Source of the DNA: Cellvibrio sp. UBA7671
Lineage (GTDB): Bacteria > Pseudomonadota > Gammaproteobacteria > Pseudomonadales > Cellvibrionaceae
Direction: 5' to 3'
Assembly (NCBI GenBank): GCA_002483145.1
Contig: DLHJ01000002.1
Coordinates: 62,001-126,000 of the forward strand
Length of the DNA stretch: 64,000 nt
Shown: positions 15,919-25,058 of the stretch, one piece after another
Numbering within the stretch: position 1 is the first letter of the stretch
How the letters are laid out: each line of letters starts with the position of its first letter
The notes under the pieces: generated by a model
Seen by the model: the letters and a program-made list of their open reading frames with translations, nothing else
What the model was told of the DNA's origin: nothing
The model's database searches: none
Program-made: the position numbers and the translations under genes

Positions 15919-18570
15919 ATGCTACAAGATATTGATGCCATTGAAACAAAAGAGTGGCTGGACGCCCTTAAGTCAGTTGTTCGTCACGCCGGTAAAGACC
16001 GCGCTGCTGAGTTGTTGAAATCACTGTCTGAGTCCGCCGTTAACCATGGCATTGAACAGCCTTCATCTATTCGTACTCCCTATCGCAATACCATTCCTGT
16101 CGACAAAGAAGTTGATTATCCCGGCGATCTGAAAATGGAGCGTAAGATCCGTTCCATTATTCGCTGGAACGCTATGGCCATGGTAATGAAGGCCAATGAC
16201 AACGATGAAGGCCTCGGTGGCCATATCGCCTCATTTGCCTCATCCGCTACTTTGTATGATGTAGCCTTCAACAATTTTTTCCGCGGTAACGATGGCGATG
16301 TCCCAGGTGACCTGGTGTATTTCCAAGGCCACGTATCACCCGGCATGTATGCCCGCTCTTATGTAGAAGGGCGTTTGAACGAAACCCATTTGGATAACTT
16401 CCGCCGTGAAGTCAATGGCGGTGGTTTGTCATCCTATCCTCATCCATGGTTGATGCCTGACTACTGGCAGTTCCCTACCGTATCTATGGGGTTGGGGCCG
16501 ATCAAGGCTATCTATCAAGCGCGTTTTAACCGTTACATGGAAGCGCGTGGTTTGACTCCGGTCAGCGACCGTAAAGTCTGGGCATTTTTGGGTGATGGTG
16601 AGTGTGATGAGCCGGAAAGCCTGGGCGCTATCTCTCTCGCGGCGCGCGAGAAGCTCGACAACCTGATTTTCGTGATCAACTGTAACTTGCAACGTTTGGA
16701 CGGCCCGGTACGCGGCAACGGCAAAATCGTGCAAGAACTGGAAGGCGTATTCCGTGGCGCTGGCTGGAACGTAGTTAAAGTTCTGTGGGGCGCTGGTTGG
16801 GATCGCCTGTTGGAAAAAGACAAAACTGGCTTGCTGCAAAAGCGCATGGACGAAGTTGTCGATGGCGAAATGCAAAACTACAAGGCCAACGGGGGGGCGT
16901 ACACCCGTGAACACTTCTTCGGTAAATATCCTGAGCTGTTAGAGCTTGTGAGTGATATGAGCGACCAGGATATTCTGTATCTTGCTCGCGGCGGCCATGA
17001 TGTTAAGAAGGTATACAATGCCTATCACAATGCCGTAAACACCAAAGGCCAGCCAACGGTGGTCCTTGCGCAAACTGTTAAAGGTTATGGCATGGGTTCA
17101 TCGGGTGAAGCCATCAACAAAACTCACTCGGCCAAGTCACTTGCCGTTGAAGATCTTAAAAAATTCCGCGATCGTTTTGAGTTGCCGATAAAAGATGAAG
17201 AGCTTGAAGCTCTGCCTTACTATCGTCCAGCCGAAGATAGTCCAGAGATGCAATACATGCGTTCTCGTCGCCATACGCTTAATGGGTATTTGCCTTCGCG
17301 TAAAGCGGATTTCGATCCCGTTGTTGCTCCAGCTCTGGATGCATTCGCCGCGCAGTTGAAGAGCACAGGCGAGCGTGAAATTTCCACCACCATGAGCTTT
17401 GTGCGGATTTTGTCTTCGCTCGTAAAAGACAAACAAATCGGCAAGCAAATTGTTCCGATCGTACCTGACGAAGCTCGTACCTTTGGTATGGAAGGTATGT
17501 TCAAAACTATCGGTATCTACTCATCCGAAGGTCAAAAATATACCCCGCATGATGCTGGCCAAATGATGTCTTACCATGAATCGGCTACCGGTCAGATTTT
17601 GGAAGAAGGTATCAACGAAGCTGGTTCTATGGCCTCGTGGATTGCTGCGGCAACTGCCTACAGCAACTACCGCGTACCTATGATTCCGTTCTACATTTAC
17701 TACTCCATGTTTGGCTTCCAGCGTATTGGTGACCTCGCATGGGCAGCGGGCGATTCACAAGCGCGCGGCTTCTTGTTAGGCGCGACCGCTGGCCGTACTA
17801 CCTTGAATGGTGAAGGCTTGCAACATCAGGACGGTCACAGCCATGTTATGGCTAACACTATTCCTAATTGCCGCACCTATGATCCAACCTATGCCTATGA
17901 ATTGGCGGTGATCATTCAGGACGGTATCAAGCGTATGTATCAAGACAAAGAGAATATGTTCTATTACATCTCTTTGATGAATGAAAATTACCAACATCCT
18001 GATATGCCTGAAGGTGCCGAAGAAGGCATTATCAAAGGTATCTATCAATTGGAGAAAGGGACTGGCAAAGCCAAAAATCGTGTTCAATTGATGGGTGCAG
18101 GTACTATTTTGCGTGAAGTGCGTTTCGCTGCAGAAATCCTGCGCAGTGATTTTGATGTTGAAGCAGATGTGTGGAGCGTAACCAGCGTGAACGAACTGAC
18201 CCGTGATGGTCAACGTGCTACCCGTTGGAATATGTTGAACCCGACTGCTACGCCGCGCAAACCCTACGTTACCCAGGTACTCGAAGCGAACGACGGTCCA
18301 TTTGTTATCGCAACTGACAACCTGAAAACCTACTCTGAACAGCTGCGCGCCTATATTCCTGGCTCATACACCGTTTTGGGTACAGAAGGTTTTGGTCGCA
18401 GTGATACCCGTACCCAGTTGCGCCATTTCTTCGAAGTAAATCGTTACTTCGTGGTGGTTGCCGCACTCAAATCTTTGGCAGACCAAGGCAAAATTAAAGC
18501 CGACGTGGTTGCCAAGGCCATTAAGAAATTTGGCATTGATCCGGAAAAAGCGGATCCAATGAGCGTATAA
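15919..18570 (+). CDS. aceE: Pyruvate dehydrogenase E1 component
   Basis: 883-residue homodimeric-type E1 of the pyruvate dehydrogenase complex. It decarboxylates pyruvate with thiamine diphosphate and acetylates the lipoyl group of E2. The length matches gammaproteobacterial AceE. The thiamine-binding motif begins FLGDGECDEPES and ends with a conserved NCNLQRLDGPVRGN; the E1 hallmark HSHVMANTIPNCRTYDP is present near residue 640. The AGGAG ribosome site is well placed. It is followed by aceF after a 95-bp gap with a 9-bp hairpin. Lpd is not in this window. Confidence 0.98.
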   Translation: MLQDIDAIETKEWLDALKSVVRHAGKDRAAELLKSLSESAVNHGIEQPSSIRTPYRNTIPVDKEVDYPGDLKMERKIRSIIRWNAMAMVMKANDNDEGLGGHIASFASSATLYDVAFNNFFRGNDGDVPGDLVYFQGHVSPGMYARSYVEGRLNETHLDNFRREVNGGGLSSYPHPWLMPDYWQFPTVSMGLGPIKAIYQARFNRYMEARGLTPVSDRKVWAFLGDGECDEPESLGAISLAAREKLDNLIFVINCNLQRLDGPVRGNGKIVQELEGVFRGAGWNVVKVLWGAGWDRLLEKDKTGLLQKRMDEVVDGEMQNYKANGGAYTREHFFGKYPELLELVSDMSDQDILYLARGGHDVKKVYNAYHNAVNTKGQPTVVLAQTVKGYGMGSSGEAINKTHSAKSLAVEDLKKFRDRFELPIKDEELEALPYYRPAEDSPEMQYMRSRRHTLNGYLPSRKADFDPVVAPALDAFAAQLKSTGEREISTTMSFVRILSSLVKDKQIGKQIVPIVPDEARTFGMEGMFKTIGIYSSEGQKYTPHDAGQMMSYHESATGQILEEGINEAGSMASWIAAATAYSNYRVPMIPFYIYYSMFGFQRIGDLAWAAGDSQARGFLLGATAGRTTLNGEGLQHQDGHSHVMANTIPNCRTYDPTYAYELAVIIQDGIKRMYQDKENMFYYISLMNENYQHPDMPEGAEEGIIKGIYQLEKGTGKAKNRVQLMGAGTILREVRFAAEILRSDFDVEADVWSVTSVNELTRDGQRATRWNMLNPTATPRKPYVTQVLEANDGPFVIATDNLKTYSEQLRAYIPGSYTVLGTEGFGRSDTRTQLRHFFEVNRYFVVVAALKSLADQGKIKADVVAKAIKKFGIDPEKADPMSV

Positions 18571-18575
18571 AACCG

Positions 18576-18598
18576 TCGCCCTCTCACAAAGAGGGCGA
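18576..18598 (+). promoter_or_regulatory. Intercistronic hairpin between aceE and aceF
   Basis: Perfect 9-bp stem TCGCCCTCT / AGAGGGCGA with a 5-base loop, 5 bases after the aceE stop. The following bases (TGTTGTTTGT) are only moderately T-rich. It could be a partial terminator or an mRNA-stabilising element that adjusts the E1:E2 ratio. Confidence 0.5.
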
Positions 18599-18665
18599 TG
18601 TTGTTTGTATCCGTCCAAAACATTTATCAAATGTAGAAATAACTGATTAGCGAGGAACTACTACA

Positions 18666-20279
18666 GTGGCAATTCAAACTATTAAAGTGCCTGATATTGG
18701 CGGCGCAGAAGGCGTTGAAGTTATCGAAATCTCCGTAAAAGTGGGCGATGTGATCGCCGAAGGCGATTCGATTGTCGTGCTTGAAACCGACAAGGCTTCA
18801 ATGGAGATCCCAGCCGATAAAGCAGGCAAGGTTGTCGCTATCAAAGTGAATTTGGGTGATAAGGTTTCGCAAGATGCAGTATTGCTGGAAGTAGAAGCTG
18901 AAGGCAGCGCCGTTGCTCCGGCACCGCAAGCTGCAGCTCCTGCAGCGGCAGCGCCCGCTGCTGCGCCAGCACCAGTCGCGGCGGCACCTGTGTCCGCAGC
19001 CGCTGCCGAAGTGCCGATGGTTGTTCCCGATATCGGCGGCGCTGAAGGCGTGGAAGTAATCGAAATTTCAGTAAAAGTGGGCGATGAAGTTGCCGCAGGC
19101 GATTCATTGATCGTATTGGAAACTGATAAAGCATCGATGGAAATTCCTGCAGAAGCAGCCGGTAAAATTGTGAGCCTCGCAGTAAAAGTGGGCGATAAAC
19201 TTTCCCAGGGTTCTGTAATTGGCCTGTTGGCTACAACTGGCAGTGCCGCTGTCGCTGCGCCAGCTGCAGCACCTGCAAAAGCAGAAGCTGCGCCAGCTGC
19301 GGCTGCACCCGCGCCTAAAGCTGAAGCACCAAAGGCGGCTCCTGCTCCGGTTGCTGATGTTGCACAAACCGGTGATGTTTACGCTGGTCCAGCTGTACGC
19401 AAACTGGCTCGTCAACTTGGTGTTGATATGGGCAAAGTTTCTGGCACTGGCCCACGTGGTCGTCTGTTGAAAGATGACGTACGTTCTTACGTTAAGCCCA
19501 TCGTGCAAGCAGCTCAATCCGGTGCATCTTTTGGCGGTTCAGGTATTCCAACGTTACCCGTTGTCGATTACTCCAAGTTTGGTGAAATCGAAATCGTTAA
19601 AATGAGCAAGATCAAAAAACTGACTGCTGACGCTATGACCCGCAGTTGGTTGAATGTTCCGCGTATCACCCAATTCGATGATGCTGATATCACCGATCTG
19701 GAAGTTTTCCGCAATAGCATGAAAGCTGAAGCAGAAAAGCGCGGCAGCAAATTGACTCCATTGCCATTTATCGTGAAAGCCGTTGCTGCAGCCTTGGTTG
19801 CTGAACCATCATTCAATGTATCTGTACATCAGGATGGTGAGAGCATCGTGCACAAGAAATTTGTACACATCGGTATCGCGGTAGATACACCCAACGGTTT
19901 GTTGGTTCCTGTAGTGCGCAATGTTGATAAAAAAGGTCTGTTTGAACTGGCCGATGAAATTAATGTGCTTGCCAAAAAAGCACGCGATGGCAAGTTAACT
20001 CCTGCAGAAATGCAGGGTGGTTGCTTCACTATTTCCAGCTTGGGTGCTATGGGTGGTAACGGCTTTACACCAATGGTGTCTGCACCTACCGAAGTGGGTA
20101 TTCTGGGTGTATCCCGTGCGCAAATGAAGCCTGTGTGGAATGGTAAAGAGTTTATTCCTCGCAACATGCTGCCATTGTCACTGTCTTATGATCACCGTGC
20201 AGTAAATGGTGCAGATGCAGGTCGCTTTATGACTTATCTTGTATCGGTAATTGGTGACTTGCGTCGCTTGTTATTGTGA
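18666..20279 (+). CDS. aceF: Pyruvate dehydrogenase E2 (dihydrolipoyl acetyltransferase), two lipoyl domains
   Basis: 537-residue E2 core of the pyruvate dehydrogenase complex; it transfers the acetyl group from lipoyl-lysine to CoA. Two nearly identical lipoyl domains carry ETDKASMEIP with lipoyl-lysines K43 and K155, separated and followed by Ala/Pro-rich swinging arms (about 80-115 and 190-235). A peripheral subunit-binding domain (VRKLARQLGVDMGKVSGTGPRG) is followed by the catalytic domain with SYDHRAVNGADAGRF near the C-terminus. It starts at GTG 18666 after GAGGAA at 18651-18656. E. coli AceF has three lipoyl domains; two is common in related genera. A terminator follows. Confidence 0.97.
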   Translation: MAIQTIKVPDIGGAEGVEVIEISVKVGDVIAEGDSIVVLETDKASMEIPADKAGKVVAIKVNLGDKVSQDAVLLEVEAEGSAVAPAPQAAAPAAAAPAAAPAPVAAAPVSAAAAEVPMVVPDIGGAEGVEVIEISVKVGDEVAAGDSLIVLETDKASMEIPAEAAGKIVSLAVKVGDKLSQGSVIGLLATTGSAAVAAPAAAPAKAEAAPAAAAPAPKAEAPKAAPAPVADVAQTGDVYAGPAVRKLARQLGVDMGKVSGTGPRGRLLKDDVRSYVKPIVQAAQSGASFGGSGIPTLPVVDYSKFGEIEIVKMSKIKKLTADAMTRSWLNVPRITQFDDADITDLEVFRNSMKAEAEKRGSKLTPLPFIVKAVAAALVAEPSFNVSVHQDGESIVHKKFVHIGIAVDTPNGLLVPVVRNVDKKGLFELADEINVLAKKARDGKLTPAEMQGGCFTISSLGAMGGNGFTPMVSAPTEVGILGVSRAQMKPVWNGKEFIPRNMLPLSLSYDHRAVNGADAGRFMTYLVSVIGDLRRLLL

Positions 20280-20302
20280 TGCTTTGAGTCGGTGTAGTTA
20301 AA

Positions 20303-20331
20303 GAAGGGTCAGCATTTGCTGGCCCTTTTTG
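20303..20331 (+). terminator. Rho-independent terminator after aceF
   Basis: Stem AAGGGTCAGC / GCTGGCCCTT (one G-U pair) with an ATTT loop, followed by a T run, 24 bp after the aceF stop. A convincing end of the aceEF operon. Confidence 0.88.
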
Positions 20332-20451
20332 TTTTAGGTCTCCTTTGCTTGTTTACCTGTTTTGTTTTTCAATTGTTGCCAGTTACACTACATAAGAAAT
20401 TATATCGGCATCTATTCGGTCATTTTGATTTCTTTAATGAGTAACATAACG

Positions 20452-21465
20452 ATGACCTACGTTAGAACTATTCTGCGCTTTACGATAACTGTGTTGTGCG
20501 TTGCATTGCTTGGCTGCCAGGCAATCACCCAATTTGATGATCCAACCAATACCTATACCCCCGAAACGACCTACCAAAAACTGATTGGTGAATATCCGTT
20601 TATTGATATTGCCCGCCGTGCTGTTCCTGAATCTGTGCAAGAGATTAAAAACATCACGTATGTTCGCTACGGCCAGCGCGCGTTGCAGTTGGATTTGTAT
20701 CTACCTAAATCTGCGTTGATTCAGCAAAAGCCGGGCATTGTGTTTGTTCATGGTGGTGGTTGGCGCGCGGGTTTCCGCACTAATTTCACACCTATGGCGA
20801 TTGGTATGGCAGAGCGCGGTTATGTGGCGGCGACTATCAGTTATCGTTTATCGCCAGAGGCGCAATATCCGGCAGCGGTTCACGATGTGAAAGCCGCAAT
20901 TCGCTGGTTGCGTAACAATGCCAAAAAATACGGTGTGAATCCTCAACAGATCGCAGTGGGTGGCGGTTCAGCGGGCGGGCAGATTGCAAGCTTGACGGGG
21001 GTGACGAATGGATTGGAAAAATTTGATCCAAACGCAAAAAAATCCTCTATATCTAGCGCCGTACATGCGATTGTCAATATCGATGGTTTATCAGATTTTA
21101 CCTCGGAGGCTGCGCGTTTCCATGAGGACGATCCACGCAAAAATCCGTCAGCGGCCGGTGCCTGGTTTGGTGGACGCTACGCCGAAAAAACAGAATTGTG
21201 GCACGAGGCATCACCACTGTTTTATGTGAATAAAAATACTCCGCCGATTTTATTTTTAATCAGTGCCCAAGAGCGATTTAGTGTTGGGCATAAAGAAATG
21301 ATTGAAAAAATGAAGCCGCTCGGGATTCCCTATCAGGTTGCGCAAATTCCGGATTCTCCCCATTCCTTTTGGTTGTTTGATCCCTGGCTGCAACCCTCCG
21401 TGGATGTAGTGGCGGGTTTTTTAGATCAACAATTCAAAATAACGCGTAGCGATAATGCCCGCTAA
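20452..21465 (+). CDS. Alpha/beta-hydrolase lipoprotein (carboxylesterase/BD-FAE type)
   Basis: 337-residue esterase/lipase of the alpha/beta-hydrolase fold, HSL-like or feruloyl-esterase-like. Motifs: the oxyanion hole HGGGW, the nucleophile elbow GGGSAGGQ, and a likely catalytic histidine in DSPHSFWLF near the C-terminus. A type II signal with lipobox LLGC puts the lipid-bearing cysteine at residue 22, so it is membrane-attached in the periplasm or at the cell surface. Starts at 20437 and 20362 are possible; 20452 gives a clean signal peptide. The 3' end overlaps the convergent DUF1287 gene by 32 bp. In a plant-polymer degrader it may remove ester side groups, but that is inference. Confidence 0.85.
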   Translation: MTYVRTILRFTITVLCVALLGCQAITQFDDPTNTYTPETTYQKLIGEYPFIDIARRAVPESVQEIKNITYVRYGQRALQLDLYLPKSALIQQKPGIVFVHGGGWRAGFRTNFTPMAIGMAERGYVAATISYRLSPEAQYPAAVHDVKAAIRWLRNNAKKYGVNPQQIAVGGGSAGGQIASLTGVTNGLEKFDPNAKKSSISSAVHAIVNIDGLSDFTSEAARFHEDDPRKNPSAAGAWFGGRYAEKTELWHEASPLFYVNKNTPPILFLISAQERFSVGHKEMIEKMKPLGIPYQVAQIPDSPHSFWLFDPWLQPSVDVVAGFLDQQFKITRSDNAR

Positions 21466-22048
21466 TCGTATAGTCAAATAACATGTCTTCAAGTTTTGGG
21501 CCTGCGCCAATATTATGGACGATTAATGGTCGTAGGCCATCCGCAGAGTATTGATCGCTCACGATGCCGATGTGCGGTAAGTTGCCGGGCAATATCCAGG
21601 TGACCAAATCACCTGCTTGGTAATCTTGCGATTCACTGGATGCGATTAATTTTTTGCCGTGGCGGGTAAAAAAAGTTTGCAGGTTGGGTACGCGGCGATG
21701 ATCGATATTGCTATCGGTTTTGGTTTGTCCCCAATTCTTTTTTGCGGGGTAGAGCGAAAAATTTCCGCGCATATCTTCGTGCACTAACTGTTGCAGATCT
21801 ATACCGAGTTTACGGTAAGCCCGAATAATCACATCAGTACATACGCCGTATTGTGCGGGTACGTCACCCATTGGGTAGGAGATGTTAAAGTAAGCGCCGT
21901 TATAAGTGACATTGTCCTGTGTTTGCGCAACTGCCGCTGCGACGAGTGTTTGAGCATTATTTGTCGTGCGGGCAATGTTTTCTGCACTGCTGTGTTGTGC
22001 AATCAAAATCACTAAGCTACTAACGAGTGCGGTAAATAATCTGCTCAT
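21434..22048 (-). CDS. DUF1287 family secreted protein
   Basis: 204-residue protein of the DUF1287 family. A signal peptide (about 1-22, LVSSLVILIAQHSSA) targets it to the periplasm. Conserved blocks include YNGAYFNISYPMGDVP, YGVCTDVIIRAYRKLG and LPHIGIVSD. The Cys and His in these blocks suggest an NlpC/P60-like cysteine peptidase or amidase fold, but activity is not established. A GGGAG site precedes the ATG. The VanZ-like gene ends 13 bp upstream on the same strand, so they are probably co-transcribed. Its tail overlaps the convergent esterase gene. Confidence 0.87.
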   Translation of the reverse strand: MSRLFTALVSSLVILIAQHSSAENIARTTNNAQTLVAAAVAQTQDNVTYNGAYFNISYPMGDVPAQYGVCTDVIIRAYRKLGIDLQQLVHEDMRGNFSLYPAKKNWGQTKTDSNIDHRRVPNLQTFFTRHGKKLIASSESQDYQAGDLVTWILPGNLPHIGIVSDQYSADGLRPLIVHNIGAGPKLEDMLFDYTISGHYRYALF

Positions 22049-22061
22049 TGCTCCCGTCCTT

Positions 22062-22466
22062 TTATTTTCCGGATTTAATGTCAGTCAATTGCGCTGTGGT
22101 TTTCCAATACAGCAATTTTGCAAAAGGCGAAATGGTTTTTTCCAGCAACACGACGGTCATCAACCCCAACAATACACCGCTGCCATTAGCCAAAATATCC
22201 ATGCCGCTAAAAGTGCGTGGTGGATTGAGATGTTGGCCGAGTTCAATCGCAATTGAATAGACAATTAAAAATACGGCGCGTTGCCAAAGTGGCCAGGTTG
22301 GCCGAGCAAAACTAATGGAGATGGCTGCTACGCAGTAGCCGGCAAAATGCATCAGCAAATCGTTGAAAACAGGAATGGAATTTTCAGGGTGGGGGGTCAG
22401 GCCAAGATAGGTATAAATCGCTAACAGACTGTAAAACTGTGCAACACACAACAATCGCCAAAACAT
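22062..22466 (-). CDS. VanZ-like small membrane protein
   Basis: 134-residue inner-membrane protein with about four hydrophobic segments and the VanZ-family pattern: an early FNDLLMHFAGYCV and a later SIAIELGQHLNPPRTFSGMDILANGSGVL block with the conserved Glu/Gln/His. VanZ homologues in gram-negatives are mostly of unknown role. The ATG at 22466 is favoured over TTG at 22472 because GGAGA lies 7 bases before it. It sits between mobA and the DUF1287 gene in a leftward series. Confidence 0.82.
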   Translation of the reverse strand: MFWRLLCVAQFYSLLAIYTYLGLTPHPENSIPVFNDLLMHFAGYCVAAISISFARPTWPLWQRAVFLIVYSIAIELGQHLNPPRTFSGMDILANGSGVLLGLMTVVLLEKTISPFAKLLYWKTTAQLTDIKSGK

Positions 22467-22541
22467 GGTCAAATCTCCGCAAAAGATCGGGAGAGCATAA
22501 CAGTTTGGATTGTGCGGGGCGATTGCAGCCGCGAACTAAGT

Positions 22542-23192
22542 TTACTTGACCAGTGCGACCAGAGGTTCTGCAGCGTATAGATCTTGCGGGACATTGATAT
22601 TAAAGAACGGATCATAACCTTCAGCGGTGAATTCTACTTCTACCAACTTTTGCTGTTTGATCCAATCCTGTAACCGGGGGATATCACCAGTTTGTAGCTG
22701 CTGTTCAATTTTGCCCAGCAGTGATGCATGCCAGAGCGCAAAAATTGGATGAGTACGATTTTTGGATGCTGCAACGGCAAGCTGTGCATTCTGGCTAGTG
22801 GCTGCATCAAACAATTTGGTGACCAGGTCTGCAGGAAAGAAAGGAGTGTCAGACGCAAAACTGGCCAACCATTCCGCATCTGGATTTGTGGATTGCATCC
22901 AGGATAGTCCTGCATGGACACCGGCCAGCGGGCCGAGATTGCCGGGGTAAATATCGGGAATGACCGGCAGGCGGGTGCGTGCAAAACGCAAACTATTGCC
23001 GTTGGCATTTAACAGCAGCGACGCAACCTGTGGCTGGGCGCGTTCAACAGTCCGTTGCAGTAAGGTTTTACCGGCAAGAGGCAGCAGGCATTTATCGCCG
23101 CCGCCCATGCGTTTGGCAAGTCCGCCGGCAAGGATAATACCGACAACGGATGGGGAATTACTCATAGGTGTGTTTGGCTGGGTCAGAATCAT
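22542..23192 (-). CDS. mobA: Molybdenum cofactor guanylyltransferase
   Basis: 216-residue MobA: it attaches GMP to molybdopterin to make the guanine dinucleotide form of the molybdenum cofactor. The nucleotide-binding signature is GIILAGGLAKRMGGGDK, followed by the NTP-transferase blocks PVIPDIYPGNLGPLAGVHAGL and ASDTPFFP (metal-binding Asp). An internal ATG at 23165 gives a start equally typical of the family; neither has a clear ribosome site. It stands alone, with no moa or mob partner nearby. It implies a molybdoenzyme of the DMSO-reductase type elsewhere in the genome. Confidence 0.93.
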   Translation of the reverse strand: MILTQPNTPMSNSPSVVGIILAGGLAKRMGGGDKCLLPLAGKTLLQRTVERAQPQVASLLLNANGNSLRFARTRLPVIPDIYPGNLGPLAGVHAGLSWMQSTNPDAEWLASFASDTPFFPADLVTKLFDAATSQNAQLAVAASKNRTHPIFALWHASLLGKIEQQLQTGDIPRLQDWIKQQKLVEVEFTAEGYDPFFNINVPQDLYAAEPLVALVK

Positions 23193-23355
23193 GGTCTGGG
23201 ATTAGTGGACCGCGCATCCCGGCATGTGGCGCGTTAATCCTTGTTTGCTCATGGTGATAGTGTAGCTGTTGGGCGGACGCATCACCATGCTTTTTATGTG
23301 AAGGATTTGTCAGTCTGCGGATTTGTAACAAGGGGCGGTCCCTGCCCAATTGTAT

Positions 23356-25056
23356 TTAGAGTGCACCTGCCAGAATTTGTTGATGAGCATAGTCTACCGC
23401 GCGCGCGGTCAAGGCCATGTAGGTAATGCTAGGGTTCTGTGTACCAGAACTGGTCATACACGCGCCATCAGTCACAAACACATTGGGTACATCGTGCATT
23501 TGATTCCATTTATTCAGCACACTGGTTTTGGGGTCGTGCCCCATGCGCGCAGTCCCCATTTCGTGGATACAAGCTCCCGGCGCAGTAGCGTTGTTGTAAG
23601 AGGTGATGTTGGTACAGCCGGCAGCTTCCAGCATTTCTACCGCACACTTTACGCCGTCAGCGCGCAGTTTATGCTCATTATCCCGCAGCTTGGCGTCAAA
23701 GGTGATCAGTGGCATGCCCTGTGGATCGGTTTTGCTGAAATCGAGATACATCCGGTTCTCGTGATAGGGCAGCATTTCGCCGAAGCAAGTCATACGAACG
23801 CTATAAGCACCGGGTTTAAAGATCGCTTCTTTAAGTGCACTGCCAACAACGCCCTCTGGCGCATTGTTAATTCGGCGTGCTTCACCCTGGTAACCAAAAC
23901 CGCGCAGGTAATCAGCTTTTTTACTCTGCTCATCAATATTGGTGAAGCGGGGGATGTAAAAGCCGGTCGGTTTGCGGCCGGAATAGTAGGTATCTTCATG
24001 ACCCGGCAAAATGCCGGAAGCACCCATACCGTAATGATGATCCATAAGGTTATGGCCCAATTCGCCACTGCTATTACCCAGCCCGTTGGGGAAGGATTCC
24101 GAGCGGCTGTTCAGTAAAATGGCGGTGGTGCCCACTGTGCTGGCATTACAGAAGATGATTCGCGCTGATATCGCCAGCTGTTCACCCGTTTCCGCATCCT
24201 TGATGCGTACTCCCGTGGCTCGGCCACTGGCTGGATCATAGGTAATTTCCTGCACAATACTGTTGGGGCGCAGTGTCAGGTTACCTGTCTCTTCCGCGAC
24301 CGGTAAGGTCGCTGACAAACTACTGAAGTAGGCGCCGAATGGGCAGCCGCGCCAGCAGCGATCGCGTGATAAACATTGGCCGCGTTTCCCCTTGTGCACT
24401 TCCGGTTTGTACTCACTTAAATTCGCGACGCGCCCCGGGGTTACCACTCGCTCGGGGAATTTCTTGGCCACCGTCTCGCGCAAATGTTGTTCGGCGCAAT
24501 TGAGTGGAAAGGGTTTTAAAAATACTCCATCCGGCACCTGTTTTAGATTTTCCTTTTGCCCGCTAACACCCACAAAGGTTTCAACGTAGTCATACCAGCG
24601 TTCCAGATCGGAATAGCGAATGGGCCAGTCAATGGCGATGCCTTCTTTTTTATTGGCTTCGAAATCAATATCGCTCCAGCGATAACATTGGCGCCCCCAC
24701 ATCAATGAGCGCCCACCTGTATGATGGCCGCGAATCCAATCAAAACGCTCATCTTCCTCGTATGGATATTCGTCGTCTTTGTTGATCCAATGTTTGTTTG
24801 CCTGTTTGACCCACCAGGGCAAGCGATTCTGCTTTTGGTAATGCGTAGCAATTTCAGCTTGCGGAACATGGTCTTGATGCGGAAGCTCCCAGGGATCCAT
24901 CATCGCCGTGGGATAATCGCCATGGGTTACCGCACGGCCGCGTTCGAGTACCAGCGTTTTATAGCCTTTGGTGCACAGTTCCATCGCGGCATACCCGCCG
25001 CTGATTCCAGAGCCAATAACTATTGCGTCAAAATCAGTTTCAGTAGTTCTAATCAT
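23356..25056 (-). CDS. GMC family FAD oxidoreductase (gluconate/sorbitol dehydrogenase-like large subunit)
   Basis: About 566-residue flavoprotein of the glucose-methanol-choline oxidoreductase family. The Rossmann motif VIGSGISGGYAAMEL (residues 13-27) binds FAD. The C-terminal GMC block includes GACIHEMGTARMG and NVFVTDGACMTSSGTQNPS with the catalytic His/Asn region. There is no signal peptide of its own. It starts 2 bp after the stop of the Tat-signal small subunit, so the two probably form a complex and may be co-exported. An alternative ATG at 25071 overlaps that gene. The usual third subunit, a multi-haem cytochrome c, is not adjacent. A sugar or sugar-acid substrate is likely; the identity is unknown. 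Confidence 0.9.
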   Translation of the reverse strand: MIRTTETDFDAIVIGSGISGGYAAMELCTKGYKTLVLERGRAVTHGDYPTAMMDPWELPHQDHVPQAEIATHYQKQNRLPWWVKQANKHWINKDDEYPYEEDERFDWIRGHHTGGRSLMWGRQCYRWSDIDFEANKKEGIAIDWPIRYSDLERWYDYVETFVGVSGQKENLKQVPDGVFLKPFPLNCAEQHLRETVAKKFPERVVTPGRVANLSEYKPEVHKGKRGQCLSRDRCWRGCPFGAYFSSLSATLPVAEETGNLTLRPNSIVQEITYDPASGRATGVRIKDAETGEQLAISARIIFCNASTVGTTAILLNSRSESFPNGLGNSSGELGHNLMDHHYGMGASGILPGHEDTYYSGRKPTGFYIPRFTNIDEQSKKADYLRGFGYQGEARRINNAPEGVVGSALKEAIFKPGAYSVRMTCFGEMLPYHENRMYLDFSKTDPQGMPLITFDAKLRDNEHKLRADGVKCAVEMLEAAGCTNITSYNNATAPGACIHEMGTARMGHDPKTSVLNKWNQMHDVPNVFVTDGACMTSSGTQNPSITYMALTARAVDYAHQQILAGAL

Positions 25057-25058
25057 TT

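Noticed and set aside
23350-24117. 255-codon plus-strand frame
   Set aside because: It is opposite the GMC oxidoreductase coding sequence and has no domain features.
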